Positions 49,585-57,025 of a stretch of DNA of 64,000 nucleotides are shown piece after piece. The notes under the pieces are model-generated. The model saw nothing but the letters and a program-made list of their open reading frames with translations. It ran no database searches and was not told where the DNA came from. The stretch's first letter is position 1. Every line of letters starts with the position of its first letter. Location: NCBI RefSeq assembly GCF_039541855.1, contig NZ_BAABHA010000002.1:62001-126000 (forward strand), in the 5' to 3' direction. Source of the DNA: Solirubrum koreensis (GTDB lineage: Bacteria; Bacteroidota; Bacteroidia; Cytophagales; Hymenobacteraceae). Both the position numbers and the translations under genes were made by a program.

Positions 49585-51492
49585 ATGCCCGCCCCCACTC
49601 CACCGCTTCCGTACTTGGTTATCGACTTCGACAGCACTTTCACCCAGGTGGAAGGCCTCGACGAGCTGGCCGACATTGCCCTGCGCAACCACCCCGACCG
49701 CCAACGCATTGTGGCCGAAATAAAGGCCCTGACCGACGGCGGCATGGACGGCTCGGTGTCATTCAGCGAGTCGTTGCGGCGGCGGGTAGCGCTGCTGCCG
49801 GCCCGCCGCGAGCATCTGCAGGAGCTGGTGGCGCACCTGCACACCAAGGTTTCCGAGAGCATTCGGCGCAACCAAAGCTTCTTCCAGCAGCACGCCGACC
49901 GCGTGTACATCGTCAGCAGCGGGTTTCGGGAGTTTATTGAGCCGGTGGTGGCCGAGTTTGGCATTCCGCCCCGGCAGGTGCTGGCCAACACGTTTCGGTT
50001 TGATGAAGCCGGCAACATCATCGGTTTCGACGAAGACAATCCGCTGAGTCGCGACGGCGGCAAAATTCAGCAATTGCGCGAGCTGGGCCTGGAAGGCGCC
50101 GAAGTATTCGTGCTCGGCGACGGGTACACCGATTACCAGATTCGCGAAGCCGGCCTGGCCGACCGCTTTTACGCCTTCACCGAAAACGTAAGCCGCACCG
50201 CTGTGGTGGACCGCGCCGATGAAGTAGCGCCCACTTTCGATGAGTTTCTCTACCAGAACAAGTTGCCGATGACCCTGAGCTACCCCAAAAACCGCATCCG
50301 CGTACTGCTGCTCGAAAACCCCGATGCCCGCGCCGCCGAACTGTTCAAAGAAGAAGGTTACCAGGTAGAAACCGTGCCCGGCGGCCTCGACGAGGACGAG
50401 CTGGTGCAACGCATCGAGGGCGTAAGCATCCTCGGCATCCGCTCGAAAACCCAGGTTACGCCGCGGGTGCTGGAAGCCGCTAACCGCCTGATTGCCGTGG
50501 GCGCGTTCTGCATCGGCACCAACCAAATTGACCTGACGGGCTGCATGCTGAAGGGCGTGGCCGTGTTCAACGCGCCGTTCTCGAACACGCGCTCGGTAGT
50601 GGAGCTGGCCCTGGGCGAAATCATCACGCTGGCCCGCCGCATTCCCGAAAAAAACGCCCGCATGCACCGCGGCGAGTGGGACAAATCGGCCCGCGGAGCG
50701 TTCGAAATTCGGGGCAAAAAGCTGGGCATTGTGGGCTACGGCAACATCGGTTCGCAGCTGTCGGTAGTAGCCGAGGCCGTGGGCATGCAGGTGCTGTACT
50801 TCGATATTCAGGAGAAGCTGCAGCTGGGCAACGCCCGCAAAATGCGCACCCTCGATGAGCTGCTGCAGGAAGCCGACGTGGTTACGCTGCACGTAGACGG
50901 CCGCCCCGACAACCTAAACCTCATTGGCCCACGCGAACTGGCCCTGATGAAGCCCGGCGCCCTACTGCTGAACAACAGCCGCGGCCACGTGGTGGATGTA
51001 ACGGCCCTTGCCAACGCCCTTCACAGCGGCCACCTCGGCGGCGCGGCGGTGGATGTGTTTCCCTACGAGCCCAAAACCAATGACGAGAGTTTCGAAAGCG
51101 AATTGCGCAGCCTGCCCAACGTGCTGCTCACGCCCCACATCGGCGGCAGCACCGCCGAGGCCCAGCGCAACATCGCCGAGTTCGTGCCCGAGCGCATCAT
51201 CGGCTACGTGAATTCGGGCAACACCCAGCAGAGCGTGAACCTGCCTAACATTCAACTGCCCGCCCAGCAGCAGGCCCACCGCCTCATTCACATTCACCAG
51301 AACGTGCCGGGCGTGCTGGCCCGCATTAACAACGTGCTGGCGGCCCACCAGGTGAACATTCTCGGTCAGTACCTGAAAACCAACGAGCACATCGGCTACG
51401 TGATTACCGACGTGAACCGCGAGTACGACCAGGAAGTAATCAAGGCCCTGCGCGAGGTGGAACACACGATTAAGTTTCGGGTGCTGTATTAA
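49585..51492 (+). CDS. serA: Fused phosphoserine phosphatase (HAD) and D-3-phosphoglycerate dehydrogenase
   Basis: A 635-residue fusion; the start is the ATG at 49585. Residues 1-225 are a HAD phosphatase of the SerB type: LVIDFDSTFTQVEGLDELAD with D14 and D16 as nucleophile pair, VYIVSSGFREFIEP, and FVLGDGYTDYQI. Residues about 235-550 form a 2-hydroxyacid dehydrogenase of the SerA type, with NAD-binding GIVGYGNIGSQL (394-402), R466 in LNNSRGHVVD, an acidic residue near 495, and H518 in LLTPHIGGST. Residues 566-635 are an ACT-like regulatory domain (NVPGVLARINNVLAAHQVNI). Together these cover the first and last steps of serine biosynthesis; SerC is not in the window. The ACT domain suggests feedback by serine. 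Confidence 0.9.
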   Translation: MPAPTPPLPYLVIDFDSTFTQVEGLDELADIALRNHPDRQRIVAEIKALTDGGMDGSVSFSESLRRRVALLPARREHLQELVAHLHTKVSESIRRNQSFFQQHADRVYIVSSGFREFIEPVVAEFGIPPRQVLANTFRFDEAGNIIGFDEDNPLSRDGGKIQQLRELGLEGAEVFVLGDGYTDYQIREAGLADRFYAFTENVSRTAVVDRADEVAPTFDEFLYQNKLPMTLSYPKNRIRVLLLENPDARAAELFKEEGYQVETVPGGLDEDELVQRIEGVSILGIRSKTQVTPRVLEAANRLIAVGAFCIGTNQIDLTGCMLKGVAVFNAPFSNTRSVVELALGEIITLARRIPEKNARMHRGEWDKSARGAFEIRGKKLGIVGYGNIGSQLSVVAEAVGMQVLYFDIQEKLQLGNARKMRTLDELLQEADVVTLHVDGRPDNLNLIGPRELALMKPGALLLNNSRGHVVDVTALANALHSGHLGGAAVDVFPYEPKTNDESFESELRSLPNVLLTPHIGGSTAEAQRNIAEFVPERIIGYVNSGNTQQSVNLPNIQLPAQQQAHRLIHIHQNVPGVLARINNVLAAHQVNILGQYLKTNEHIGYVITDVNREYDQEVIKALREVEHTIKFRVLY

Positions 51493-51505
51493 CGCTCAGT
51501 CCACT

Positions 51506-52021
51506 ATGTTATCAATCCTTTGGACTCTTTTGCTGGTAACAAGCAGTAACCAGCCGGTAATTAAGCCATTAGCCCCAATACCTACATGGGCGCAGGTCCG
51601 CTGGCAGGCTATAAATCTGGATGGAGCGTTTAGTCGCGCGGCTTATGCCCAACCCGGTTTTCTGCAGGCCGATTTCAATGGCGATGGTCAGCGCGACATT
51701 GCAATACTCATCACCCGGAAACAGAATAGGAGCCAAGGGTTAGTAATCCTGCACCGGGGTCAAACTGCTTACCACGTGTTGGGCGCGGGTTCACCGTACA
51801 TCACCGATATGCTTTATTCCAGTTTCGGATGGGTTACATACTGGAAGTTGTATATCAACACCAGCACGTTCGAAGTGCTGTTCGACAAATCGGGAGAAAT
51901 GAATGGCGAGCGAAACGTCCGTCTCCGGCATCCTGCTATCGAAATAGGGAAGGAAGAAGTGGGTGGTGGTATGATTTATTGGAATGGAAAGAAGTACGTC
52001 TGGCTGCATCAAAGTTGCTAG
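51506..52021 (+). CDS. Exported protein with FG-GAP/VCBS-like calcium motif (171 aa)
   Basis: No named family assigned. It starts 13 bases after the SerB-SerA stop and is less GC-rich than its neighbours. The leader MLSILWTLLLVTSSNQP is short and weak. DFNGDGQRDIAILITRKQ is a DxNxDGxxD calcium-binding motif of the FG-GAP/VCBS type, but only one is present. The remainder is Tyr/Trp-rich beta strands (LVILHRGQTAYHVLGAGS, GGGMIYWNGKKYVWLHQ). The closeness to serA may be chance; codon use suggests separate ancestry. Confidence 0.55.
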   Translation: MLSILWTLLLVTSSNQPVIKPLAPIPTWAQVRWQAINLDGAFSRAAYAQPGFLQADFNGDGQRDIAILITRKQNRSQGLVILHRGQTAYHVLGAGSPYITDMLYSSFGWVTYWKLYINTSTFEVLFDKSGEMNGERNVRLRHPAIEIGKEEVGGGMIYWNGKKYVWLHQSC

Positions 52022-52142
52022 ATACCCAGCTGCAAAAGCTGTTGCCCACATCATTATGTGAAGGCGCGCCATACGTAATGCTAGCGGCGCCAAGTATTTT
52101 TGTCGGAAGTGCTTACCCGATATTAGCCGCGCTTTCCACTTA

Positions 52143-52847
52143 ATGAAGTCTTACTTTTTGCTGGGCTTGCTTGGGCTTGCTAGTGCCGCCGAAGCCCAAA
52201 CCGATTCGGTGCGCATCACCGCTCAGCGCACCTTGGTGCTGAAAACTTCTCCCATCGACCTGCTAATTCCGCACAAAACCACGCTGTGGCTGAGCGCCGA
52301 AAAGCGGTTGAGCAACAAGTTCAGCTGGCAGACCGACGTGGGCTACATCTTCCGCGACGACGCCCTGTTCGACTTCTCGGAAGTTGTTAATGCCTCGTTT
52401 CCCAGCACCGACCGCCAGGCGTTAAACTTCAACCTGAAAACCGAAATACGCCGCTACCTCTCCAAGCGCGACATTGGTATGCGTGGGGCTTATGCTGCCG
52501 CCCAGCTGTTTTACAAGCAGGTGAACTACAACAGCAACCAGGCCCCGGAATACGATTGGTACGAGGAAACCGACCTTCTAATGGTCACTTCCTATTGGCG
52601 TGCTGCCCGCCGCGGCCCCGAGGACAACTATAAAATCAAGCTGCAGGAAAAAGGTGGGCACCTGAAAATGGGCTACCAGCACATCTTCCGCAACCGCTTC
52701 ACCTTCGACAGTTTTGTGGGCCTCGGCGTCCGGCACTTCAAAGAGTCGCAGGACATCGGCGAGCAAAACCCGGACTCCAGCTTCTCGGGTAACGGCTCGG
52801 TTATTCCTTCCCTGGCTTTCGGCTTCAAGCTAGGGTACGCTTTCTGA
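52143..52847 (+). CDS. Outer-membrane beta-barrel protein, DUF3575-like
   Basis: A 234-residue exported protein: signal peptide MKSYFLLGLLGLASAAEAQ, then LVLKTSPIDLLIPHKTTLWLSAEKR and SNKFSWQTDVGYIFRD, the pattern seen in DUF3575-type barrels (an inner strand followed by an E/KR turn). Amphipathic strands continue (LNFNLKTEIRRYLSKRD, GAYAAAQLFYKQVNYNS, LKMGYQHIFRNRFTFDSFVG) and it ends SLAFGFKLGYAF, with the C-terminal Phe recognised by the Bam machinery. Probably an eight-stranded barrel of unknown role. A terminator follows at 52871. Confidence 0.78.
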   Translation: MKSYFLLGLLGLASAAEAQTDSVRITAQRTLVLKTSPIDLLIPHKTTLWLSAEKRLSNKFSWQTDVGYIFRDDALFDFSEVVNASFPSTDRQALNFNLKTEIRRYLSKRDIGMRGAYAAAQLFYKQVNYNSNQAPEYDWYEETDLLMVTSYWRAARRGPEDNYKIKLQEKGGHLKMGYQHIFRNRFTFDSFVGLGVRHFKESQDIGEQNPDSSFSGNGSVIPSLAFGFKLGYAF

Positions 52848-52870
52848 TCAACTACCCTCACTATTCACGC

Positions 52871-52906
52871 AAAACCGGCGGCCCCTATTCAGGAGCCGCC
52901 GGTTTT
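52871..52906. terminator. Bidirectional terminator between convergent genes
   Basis: AAAACCGGCGGC pairs with GCCGCCGGTTTT around a 12-base loop, with T and A tracts on either side. Ends the barrel gene (52847) and the PA14/ricin gene (52945). Confidence 0.85.
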
Positions 52907-52944
52907 TGCGTTTTACACTCAGCCACTTGGGCTGCCTGCACTCA

Positions 52945-54693
52945 TTAATTGCTGGTAGTGGTGGCAGGGGCAGCTGCTTCGGCGGCGGGCTTACGAATAA
53001 ACAACGACTGCTTGGTGGTAGCAGTGCCCACGGTTAGGTGCAGATAATAGTCGCCGGCGGGCAAGCCGGTGAATTCCAGGGTTTGGTGGTGCCCCCCGGC
53101 AGGCCGGCGGCGGTAGTCCGATACGCGCACGGCCGAACCGCGCTGGTCGTACAGCACCCAGCCCACGGGCGTGGGTTCGGGCAGCTGGTACGAGAGCTGC
53201 ACCACACCGTTGCTGGGGTTGGGGTAGAGGCTCATTTTGTGCAGTCCCAGGCCCGGCCGGCCTACGGAAGCCGCCAGCGGGGGAAGCTCTTCTTCCTGCA
53301 CGGCCTCCAGCTTCCACTGCTGGTTGGCGTTGCCGTTATAGCGCCACTGCTGCAAGCCGCCCTCAATCGAATCTTTGTCGGTGAGGGCCTTTTTGCTGTG
53401 TTTAGCCACCAGTTTGAAGTAGCCGTGCTCGGCGGGCTCAATGCGCCACACCTGGTTGTTGCCGCTGTAGTAGGTCCACAGGTTCAGGGGGGCGCCGTTG
53501 TTGGTGGCGCTGCCCAGTACTTCCAACACCTTGTTGTTGCCCGGTACCACCAAGCGGTAGAAACCGTTGCCAATGCTTTCGATGCGCCACTGCGGGGCCG
53601 CGTTACGGGCGGTTTTCACCGGGGCGGCCCCCACTACGGGCTGGTACGCGCGGCTGTTAGGGCGGCTAGGGTCTACCACTTCCAGCGGCTTGCGCGAGCT
53701 GCGCGAGGTGAGAATGTACACCGCCGCCTGCGACTCGGCGGGCAGCTCCACGGGCTTGCCGGGGGCTTCTTCTACCGCCGCCTGGGCCGTCTCGGGTTCG
53801 GTGGCGGCGGGCGCGGGCGTTGGCGTGGCGGGAGCCGGTTGGGCAACCGGTGCCGGCTGGGCGGCTACGGACGTCGGTTCGGCCGGTTTGGCCGCTACCG
53901 CCTTCGCCTGCTCTGGCTTGGGCGTGGCAGGTTTGGGGGTTTTCTTGCGGGGTTCCGGCTTGGGAGCGGCAGGCTGAGGAGTCGCGGCCACGGCTTTGGC
54001 CGGCTCTGCCGGGGTGGGCGTTGCCGGAGCTACCGGCGCGGGCGCTGCCGGGGCCGGAGTGGGCGCCGGGGTAGCCGCCGCTACCGGAGCCGGCGTAGCC
54101 GGTGCGCCCAGCGGGAAGAGGTAAGTTGTGGGAATAAGCTGCGCCGCCTGTCCGGGGGGCACCCACATCAACTGAAGCTGGGCGTCGCCTTCGGCGTCGG
54201 TGTACTCCAGGCGGATGGAGGTTTTTTCGCCCGCGGCCAAACCTACGCTGCCGCCGGCTACAAAGCCGCCTTTGCTGCCCTGCCAGGTATCGAGCACCTT
54301 TTTGCCGTTAATCCAGAGGCGCACTTCGTCGCCGGACTGGGCAATGAAGCGGTAGCTGCCTGTGCTGGGCGCAGCCAGCTGGCCTTCCCAGCGCACGGAG
54401 AAGTTATCGGCAGGCAAGCCGGCGGCGGGGGCGCCTTGCCCCCATTGAAAGTCAATGGCGGCGTCGACGCGGCGCAGGGCCGGCGCACCGGCCAGTGAGC
54501 CATTCGTGAAATAGCTACCGGAGAGGCCGTTGCCGGGCGTTTGAACGGGCAACTTGGCAACCGATACGCCAGCGGCTACCCGGCTCAGGCGAGCCTCGAC
54601 CGGCAGCAGGGAAACAACCGGGGCGGCATCGGCCAACGTAGTGCCACCGGCCCCAAGGCCAGCAAGCAACGAGTAGAGTAGGAAGCTACGCAC
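52945..54693 (-). CDS. PA14 and ricin-type lectin protein with type IX sorting domain
   Basis: A 582-residue exported protein. After the signal peptide (MRSFLLYSLLAGLGAGGTTL), residues 55-195 form a PA14 domain (GLSGSYFTNGSLAG, FSVRWEGQLAAPSTGSYRFI, VRLWINGKKVLDTWQ, QLQLMWVPPGQ). Residues about 200-325 are a Pro/Ala/Thr/Lys-rich linker with repeated PKP and KAVAA units. Residues 330-480 are a ricin B-like beta-trefoil with NNQVWRIEP and NANQQWKLE as QxW repeats. Then a type IX sorting domain (MSLYPNPSNGVVQLSYQLP to KQSLFIRKP) and an extra Ala/Thr-rich tail. No catalytic domain is present, so it is probably a glycan-binding surface protein. Confidence 0.85.
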   Translation of the reverse strand: MRSFLLYSLLAGLGAGGTTLADAAPVVSLLPVEARLSRVAAGVSVAKLPVQTPGNGLSGSYFTNGSLAGAPALRRVDAAIDFQWGQGAPAAGLPADNFSVRWEGQLAAPSTGSYRFIAQSGDEVRLWINGKKVLDTWQGSKGGFVAGGSVGLAAGEKTSIRLEYTDAEGDAQLQLMWVPPGQAAQLIPTTYLFPLGAPATPAPVAAATPAPTPAPAAPAPVAPATPTPAEPAKAVAATPQPAAPKPEPRKKTPKPATPKPEQAKAVAAKPAEPTSVAAQPAPVAQPAPATPTPAPAATEPETAQAAVEEAPGKPVELPAESQAAVYILTSRSSRKPLEVVDPSRPNSRAYQPVVGAAPVKTARNAAPQWRIESIGNGFYRLVVPGNNKVLEVLGSATNNGAPLNLWTYYSGNNQVWRIEPAEHGYFKLVAKHSKKALTDKDSIEGGLQQWRYNGNANQQWKLEAVQEEELPPLAASVGRPGLGLHKMSLYPNPSNGVVQLSYQLPEPTPVGWVLYDQRGSAVRVSDYRRRPAGGHHQTLEFTGLPAGDYYLHLTVGTATTKQSLFIRKPAAEAAAPATTTSN

Positions 54694-54926
54694 GGGACAA
54701 AAATTCGAAGTGATAGACCAAACGGCGGGCTGAATTTACAGTTTCTCCGCTAGCCAACCCAACCTCTAGCCGGTCCGCTTTCGAACACCGACGTTTTACC
54801 CAAGCAGTTCTTGCTATAGCCCAATTCTATTGTCTCTCAAGCTCCTCCATAATGTTGGACTTATGCGGTGCACTGCGTAGTATTGAAGATTATTAAGCCG
54901 GCGGCATCCGGATACTTCGCTATCGA

Positions 54927-55280
54927 ATGACATTTTACACCCCCGGGCTGCACGTGCTGGCAACTTTCTCGGCCCCGGTGCAGCACCTGACCGATGCGGC
55001 CGCGTGCCGGCTTTTTTTCGATGAGCAAATTCAATACTTGGGCTTGGCCAAAGTGGGCGAAGCTTACCACACCTTTCCCAACAGCGGCTTTACGGCGGTG
55101 GTGGCTTTAACCGAGTCGCACCTGAGTATTCATACCTGGCCCGAGTACGGTCTGGCCACGTTCGATGTCTTTCTTTCGAACTACCAGCGCGACAACTCTG
55201 CCACGGTGCAACAGCTGTACGCGGCCACGCTGCGGTTTTTCGAAGCCCAGGAGCAAAGCAAAACCGAAGTACGCCGATGA
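54927..55280 (+). CDS. SpeD-like pyruvoyl-dependent decarboxylase (S-adenosylmethionine decarboxylase homologue)
   Basis: A 117-residue class 1b SpeD homologue. Self-cleavage should occur at ESHLSIHTWPEYG between E63 and S64, with S64 becoming the pyruvoyl group, and H69 is conserved. The position matching the catalytic Cys83 of Thermotoga maritima SpeD (TFDVF-LS) is Ser84, an unusual change at a residue that helps in processing and catalysis. Recent work has shown that many SpeD homologues act as ornithine or arginine decarboxylases, so the substrate is open. First gene of a seven-gene operon: its last four bases overlap the DUF4178 gene. The AT-rich 233-base region upstream should hold the operon promoter. 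Confidence 0.8.
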   Translation: MTFYTPGLHVLATFSAPVQHLTDAAACRLFFDEQIQYLGLAKVGEAYHTFPNSGFTAVVALTESHLSIHTWPEYGLATFDVFLSNYQRDNSATVQQLYAATLRFFEAQEQSKTEVRR

Positions 55281-56596
55281 GTACTGCCGCTCAGCCAGCG
55301 TTCCGGTCGGCGCAGTTTTACTGCCCGAAATGCGATGCTCCCATCACGTACTACGACCTCGACAACAGCGCTTACTACGCTTGCCCCGACTGCCGTACGT
55401 ACTTTCAAAACCAGCATACCAGGCCACCCAAGCTTTTCGGCGAGTATGCTAAAGGGCCAGATTTTGTCCCCCAGCTACTCTCGTTGGGCGCTACCGGCAC
55501 CTTGCCCGACGGCTTAACCTACCGCGTCATCGGCTATTCGGCCCGGCACGAGGCCAAGTCGGCGGTATACAAATGGGGCGAGTACCTGCTTTTCAGCCCG
55601 CCGGCCAGCTACGCCCAGCTGGCGGTGTTCGAAGGCCATTGGCTGCTCATCAAACCCACCGAGCAGCCGAATAATGTACTCAAAGCCAACACCGTAAACG
55701 CGCACGTGATGGACGCGGGTGTGCGCTTCGACATTTACAACCGCTACTCCCCACGCGTGCCCTATGCCGTGGGCGAGTTCGACTGGGACCTGCGGGCCGA
55801 TGAAAAGCTTGACGTGGCCGAATTCATTGCGCCGCCGCTGATGCTGATTCAGGAGTACAGCCAGAGCACCAAAACCACCGAGTGGTACCGAGGTGAACAC
55901 CTGGAGCCCGCGCAGGTAGCCGCGGCCTTCGGCCTCGATACGGAAGCGCTGCCGACCCGCGAGGGCGTGGGCGCCGTGCAGCCTGCGCCCGGCGAGTCGT
56001 ACTGGCGGCCGCTGCTCAATTTCACACTCTTCATGGCTTTGCTGGTGGTGGCGGCGCAGCTTTTCGTCGGACTAATGCGCCCCAGCCAGCAATTACTGGC
56101 CGATTCCTACCGCACCCAACACGAGTCAACAGGCACTCCGGCCGAGCAGGGCGCCGTTATTATAACTCCTTCGTTTACCGTGAGCGGCCCGGCGGCCCTG
56201 GAAGTCAGCCTCAGCGGCGACGTAGACAATAATTGGATGGAGCTGCCCGTGGCGCTGGTAAACGAAGGCCAGGGACCCAGCTTCGAGTTTACCAAGGCCC
56301 TGGAGTATTACCACGGCTACGAAGACGGCGGCAGTTGGTCGGAGGGCAGCCCTTCCGATGAGGCCATGCTAAGCCGGGTGCCTTCGGGCCGCTACCACCT
56401 GAACATTTACCCGATTTCCGAGCGCGGGTTGTCGCACCTCGTTTCGGTGCGCGTCACGCAAAACCCCGCGCTGGTTTCCAACACCCTGCTGCTGGTAACG
56501 CTGCTGTTTGCCTATCCCGTAGCGCTGTACGTGTGGCGGTACTTCCACGAGCAGCAACGTTGGCAAAACAGCGACTACGGCCCCAGCAACGAGTAA
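55277..56596 (+). CDS. DUF4178 membrane protein with N-terminal zinc ribbon
   Basis: A 439-residue protein overlapping the speD-like stop by ATGA. Residues 14-40 are a zinc ribbon (FYCPKCDAPI and YACPDCRTYF). Residues about 60-225 hold one DUF4178 beta-rich domain (ATGTLPDGLTYRVIGYSARH, WGEYLLFSPPASYAQLAVFE, EFDWDLRADEKLDVAEFIAP). A first helix (LLNFTLFMALLVVAAQLFVG) anchors a periplasmic beta domain (SGPAALEVSLSGDVDNNWME, DEAMLSRVPSGRYHLNIYPI), and a second helix returns at the end (TLLLVTLLFAYPVALYVWRY). DUF4178 is found with DUF350 and polyamine enzymes in other bacteria, and in E. coli near YjfL-type DUF350. A scaffold or peptide-carrier role is inferred from context. Confidence 0.82.
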   Translation: MSTAAQPAFRSAQFYCPKCDAPITYYDLDNSAYYACPDCRTYFQNQHTRPPKLFGEYAKGPDFVPQLLSLGATGTLPDGLTYRVIGYSARHEAKSAVYKWGEYLLFSPPASYAQLAVFEGHWLLIKPTEQPNNVLKANTVNAHVMDAGVRFDIYNRYSPRVPYAVGEFDWDLRADEKLDVAEFIAPPLMLIQEYSQSTKTTEWYRGEHLEPAQVAAAFGLDTEALPTREGVGAVQPAPGESYWRPLLNFTLFMALLVVAAQLFVGLMRPSQQLLADSYRTQHESTGTPAEQGAVIITPSFTVSGPAALEVSLSGDVDNNWMELPVALVNEGQGPSFEFTKALEYYHGYEDGGSWSEGSPSDEAMLSRVPSGRYHLNIYPISERGLSHLVSVRVTQNPALVSNTLLLVTLLFAYPVALYVWRYFHEQQRWQNSDYGPSNE

Positions 56597-56610
56597 AGTC
56601 CATCCGCTCT

Positions 56611-56799
56611 ATGTTCGAACACATCCGAAAATTCCGCCTGTTCGCCGCCGTGGCTTTGCTGGCCCTGGGCGGTTTCGTGTGGGCCGGCCTCACGGGCACG
56701 CGCCTGCTCGGCGACGACAACGAAAGCACCGAAAACCTTAACGGCTACGGCGGCGCCCGCTCGGGCGGCGGCTCGGGCGTCCGCTACTACCACAAGTAA
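56611..56799 (+). CDS. Small single-pass membrane peptide (62 aa), operon member
   Basis: The ATG at 56611 starts 14 bases after the DUF4178 stop. MFEHIRKFR is a basic N-terminus, then one hydrophobic segment (about 10-28, LFAAVALLALGGFVWAGL), then a short exposed tail rich in Gly, Asn, Asp, Ser, Arg and Tyr ending GGARSGGGSGVRYYHK. The tail has carboxylates, and a C-terminal Lys. Small exported or membrane-tethered peptides are typical companions in DUF350/DUF4178 gene sets, where they may be the modified substrate. No family recognised; conservation of the tail cannot be tested here. Confidence 0.7.
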   Translation: MFEHIRKFRLFAAVALLALGGFVWAGLTGTRLLGDDNESTENLNGYGGARSGGGSGVRYYHK

Positions 56800-56809
56800 C
56801 TTCTGCTCC

Positions 56810-57025
56810 ATGGAATACCTCAACGCCAAGCTCATCGCGGCCTCGCTCATTTACTCGCTGCTGGGCATTTTCATCCTGTTCGTGTGCTTCTTCGTGTTCG
56901 ATAAGCTGGCCCCGCGCACGTTGCGCCGCGAAATTCTGGAAGAGCACAACACCGCCTTTGCCATTGTGGCCGCCTCCTTCGTGCTGGCCGTGGCCCTGAT
57001 CATCAGCTCGGCCATTCATGGCTAA
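56810..57025 (+). CDS. DUF350-family membrane protein (71 aa)
   Basis: A small two-helix membrane protein: KLIAASLIYSLLGIFILFVC and NTAFAIVAASFVLAVALIIS, linked by FDKLAPRTLRREILEEHNT. The EE(H/K)NxAxA(I/V) motif in the second helix is characteristic of DUF350 (E. coli YjfL has two such units; here one). It begins 10 bases after the small peptide gene and its last eight bases overlap the aminopropyltransferase gene. Inner-membrane location; role unknown, but DUF350 is a recurring partner of polyamine and ATP-grasp enzymes. Confidence 0.88.
   Translation: MEYLNAKLIAASLIYSLLGIFILFVCFFVFDKLAPRTLRREILEEHNTAFAIVAASFVLAVALIISSAIHG

Noticed and set aside
53038..54498. A 486-codon frame antisense to the PA14/ricin gene
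   Set aside because: Gly/Arg-rich nonsense produced by the Pro/Ala linker on the other strand; no leader or domain.
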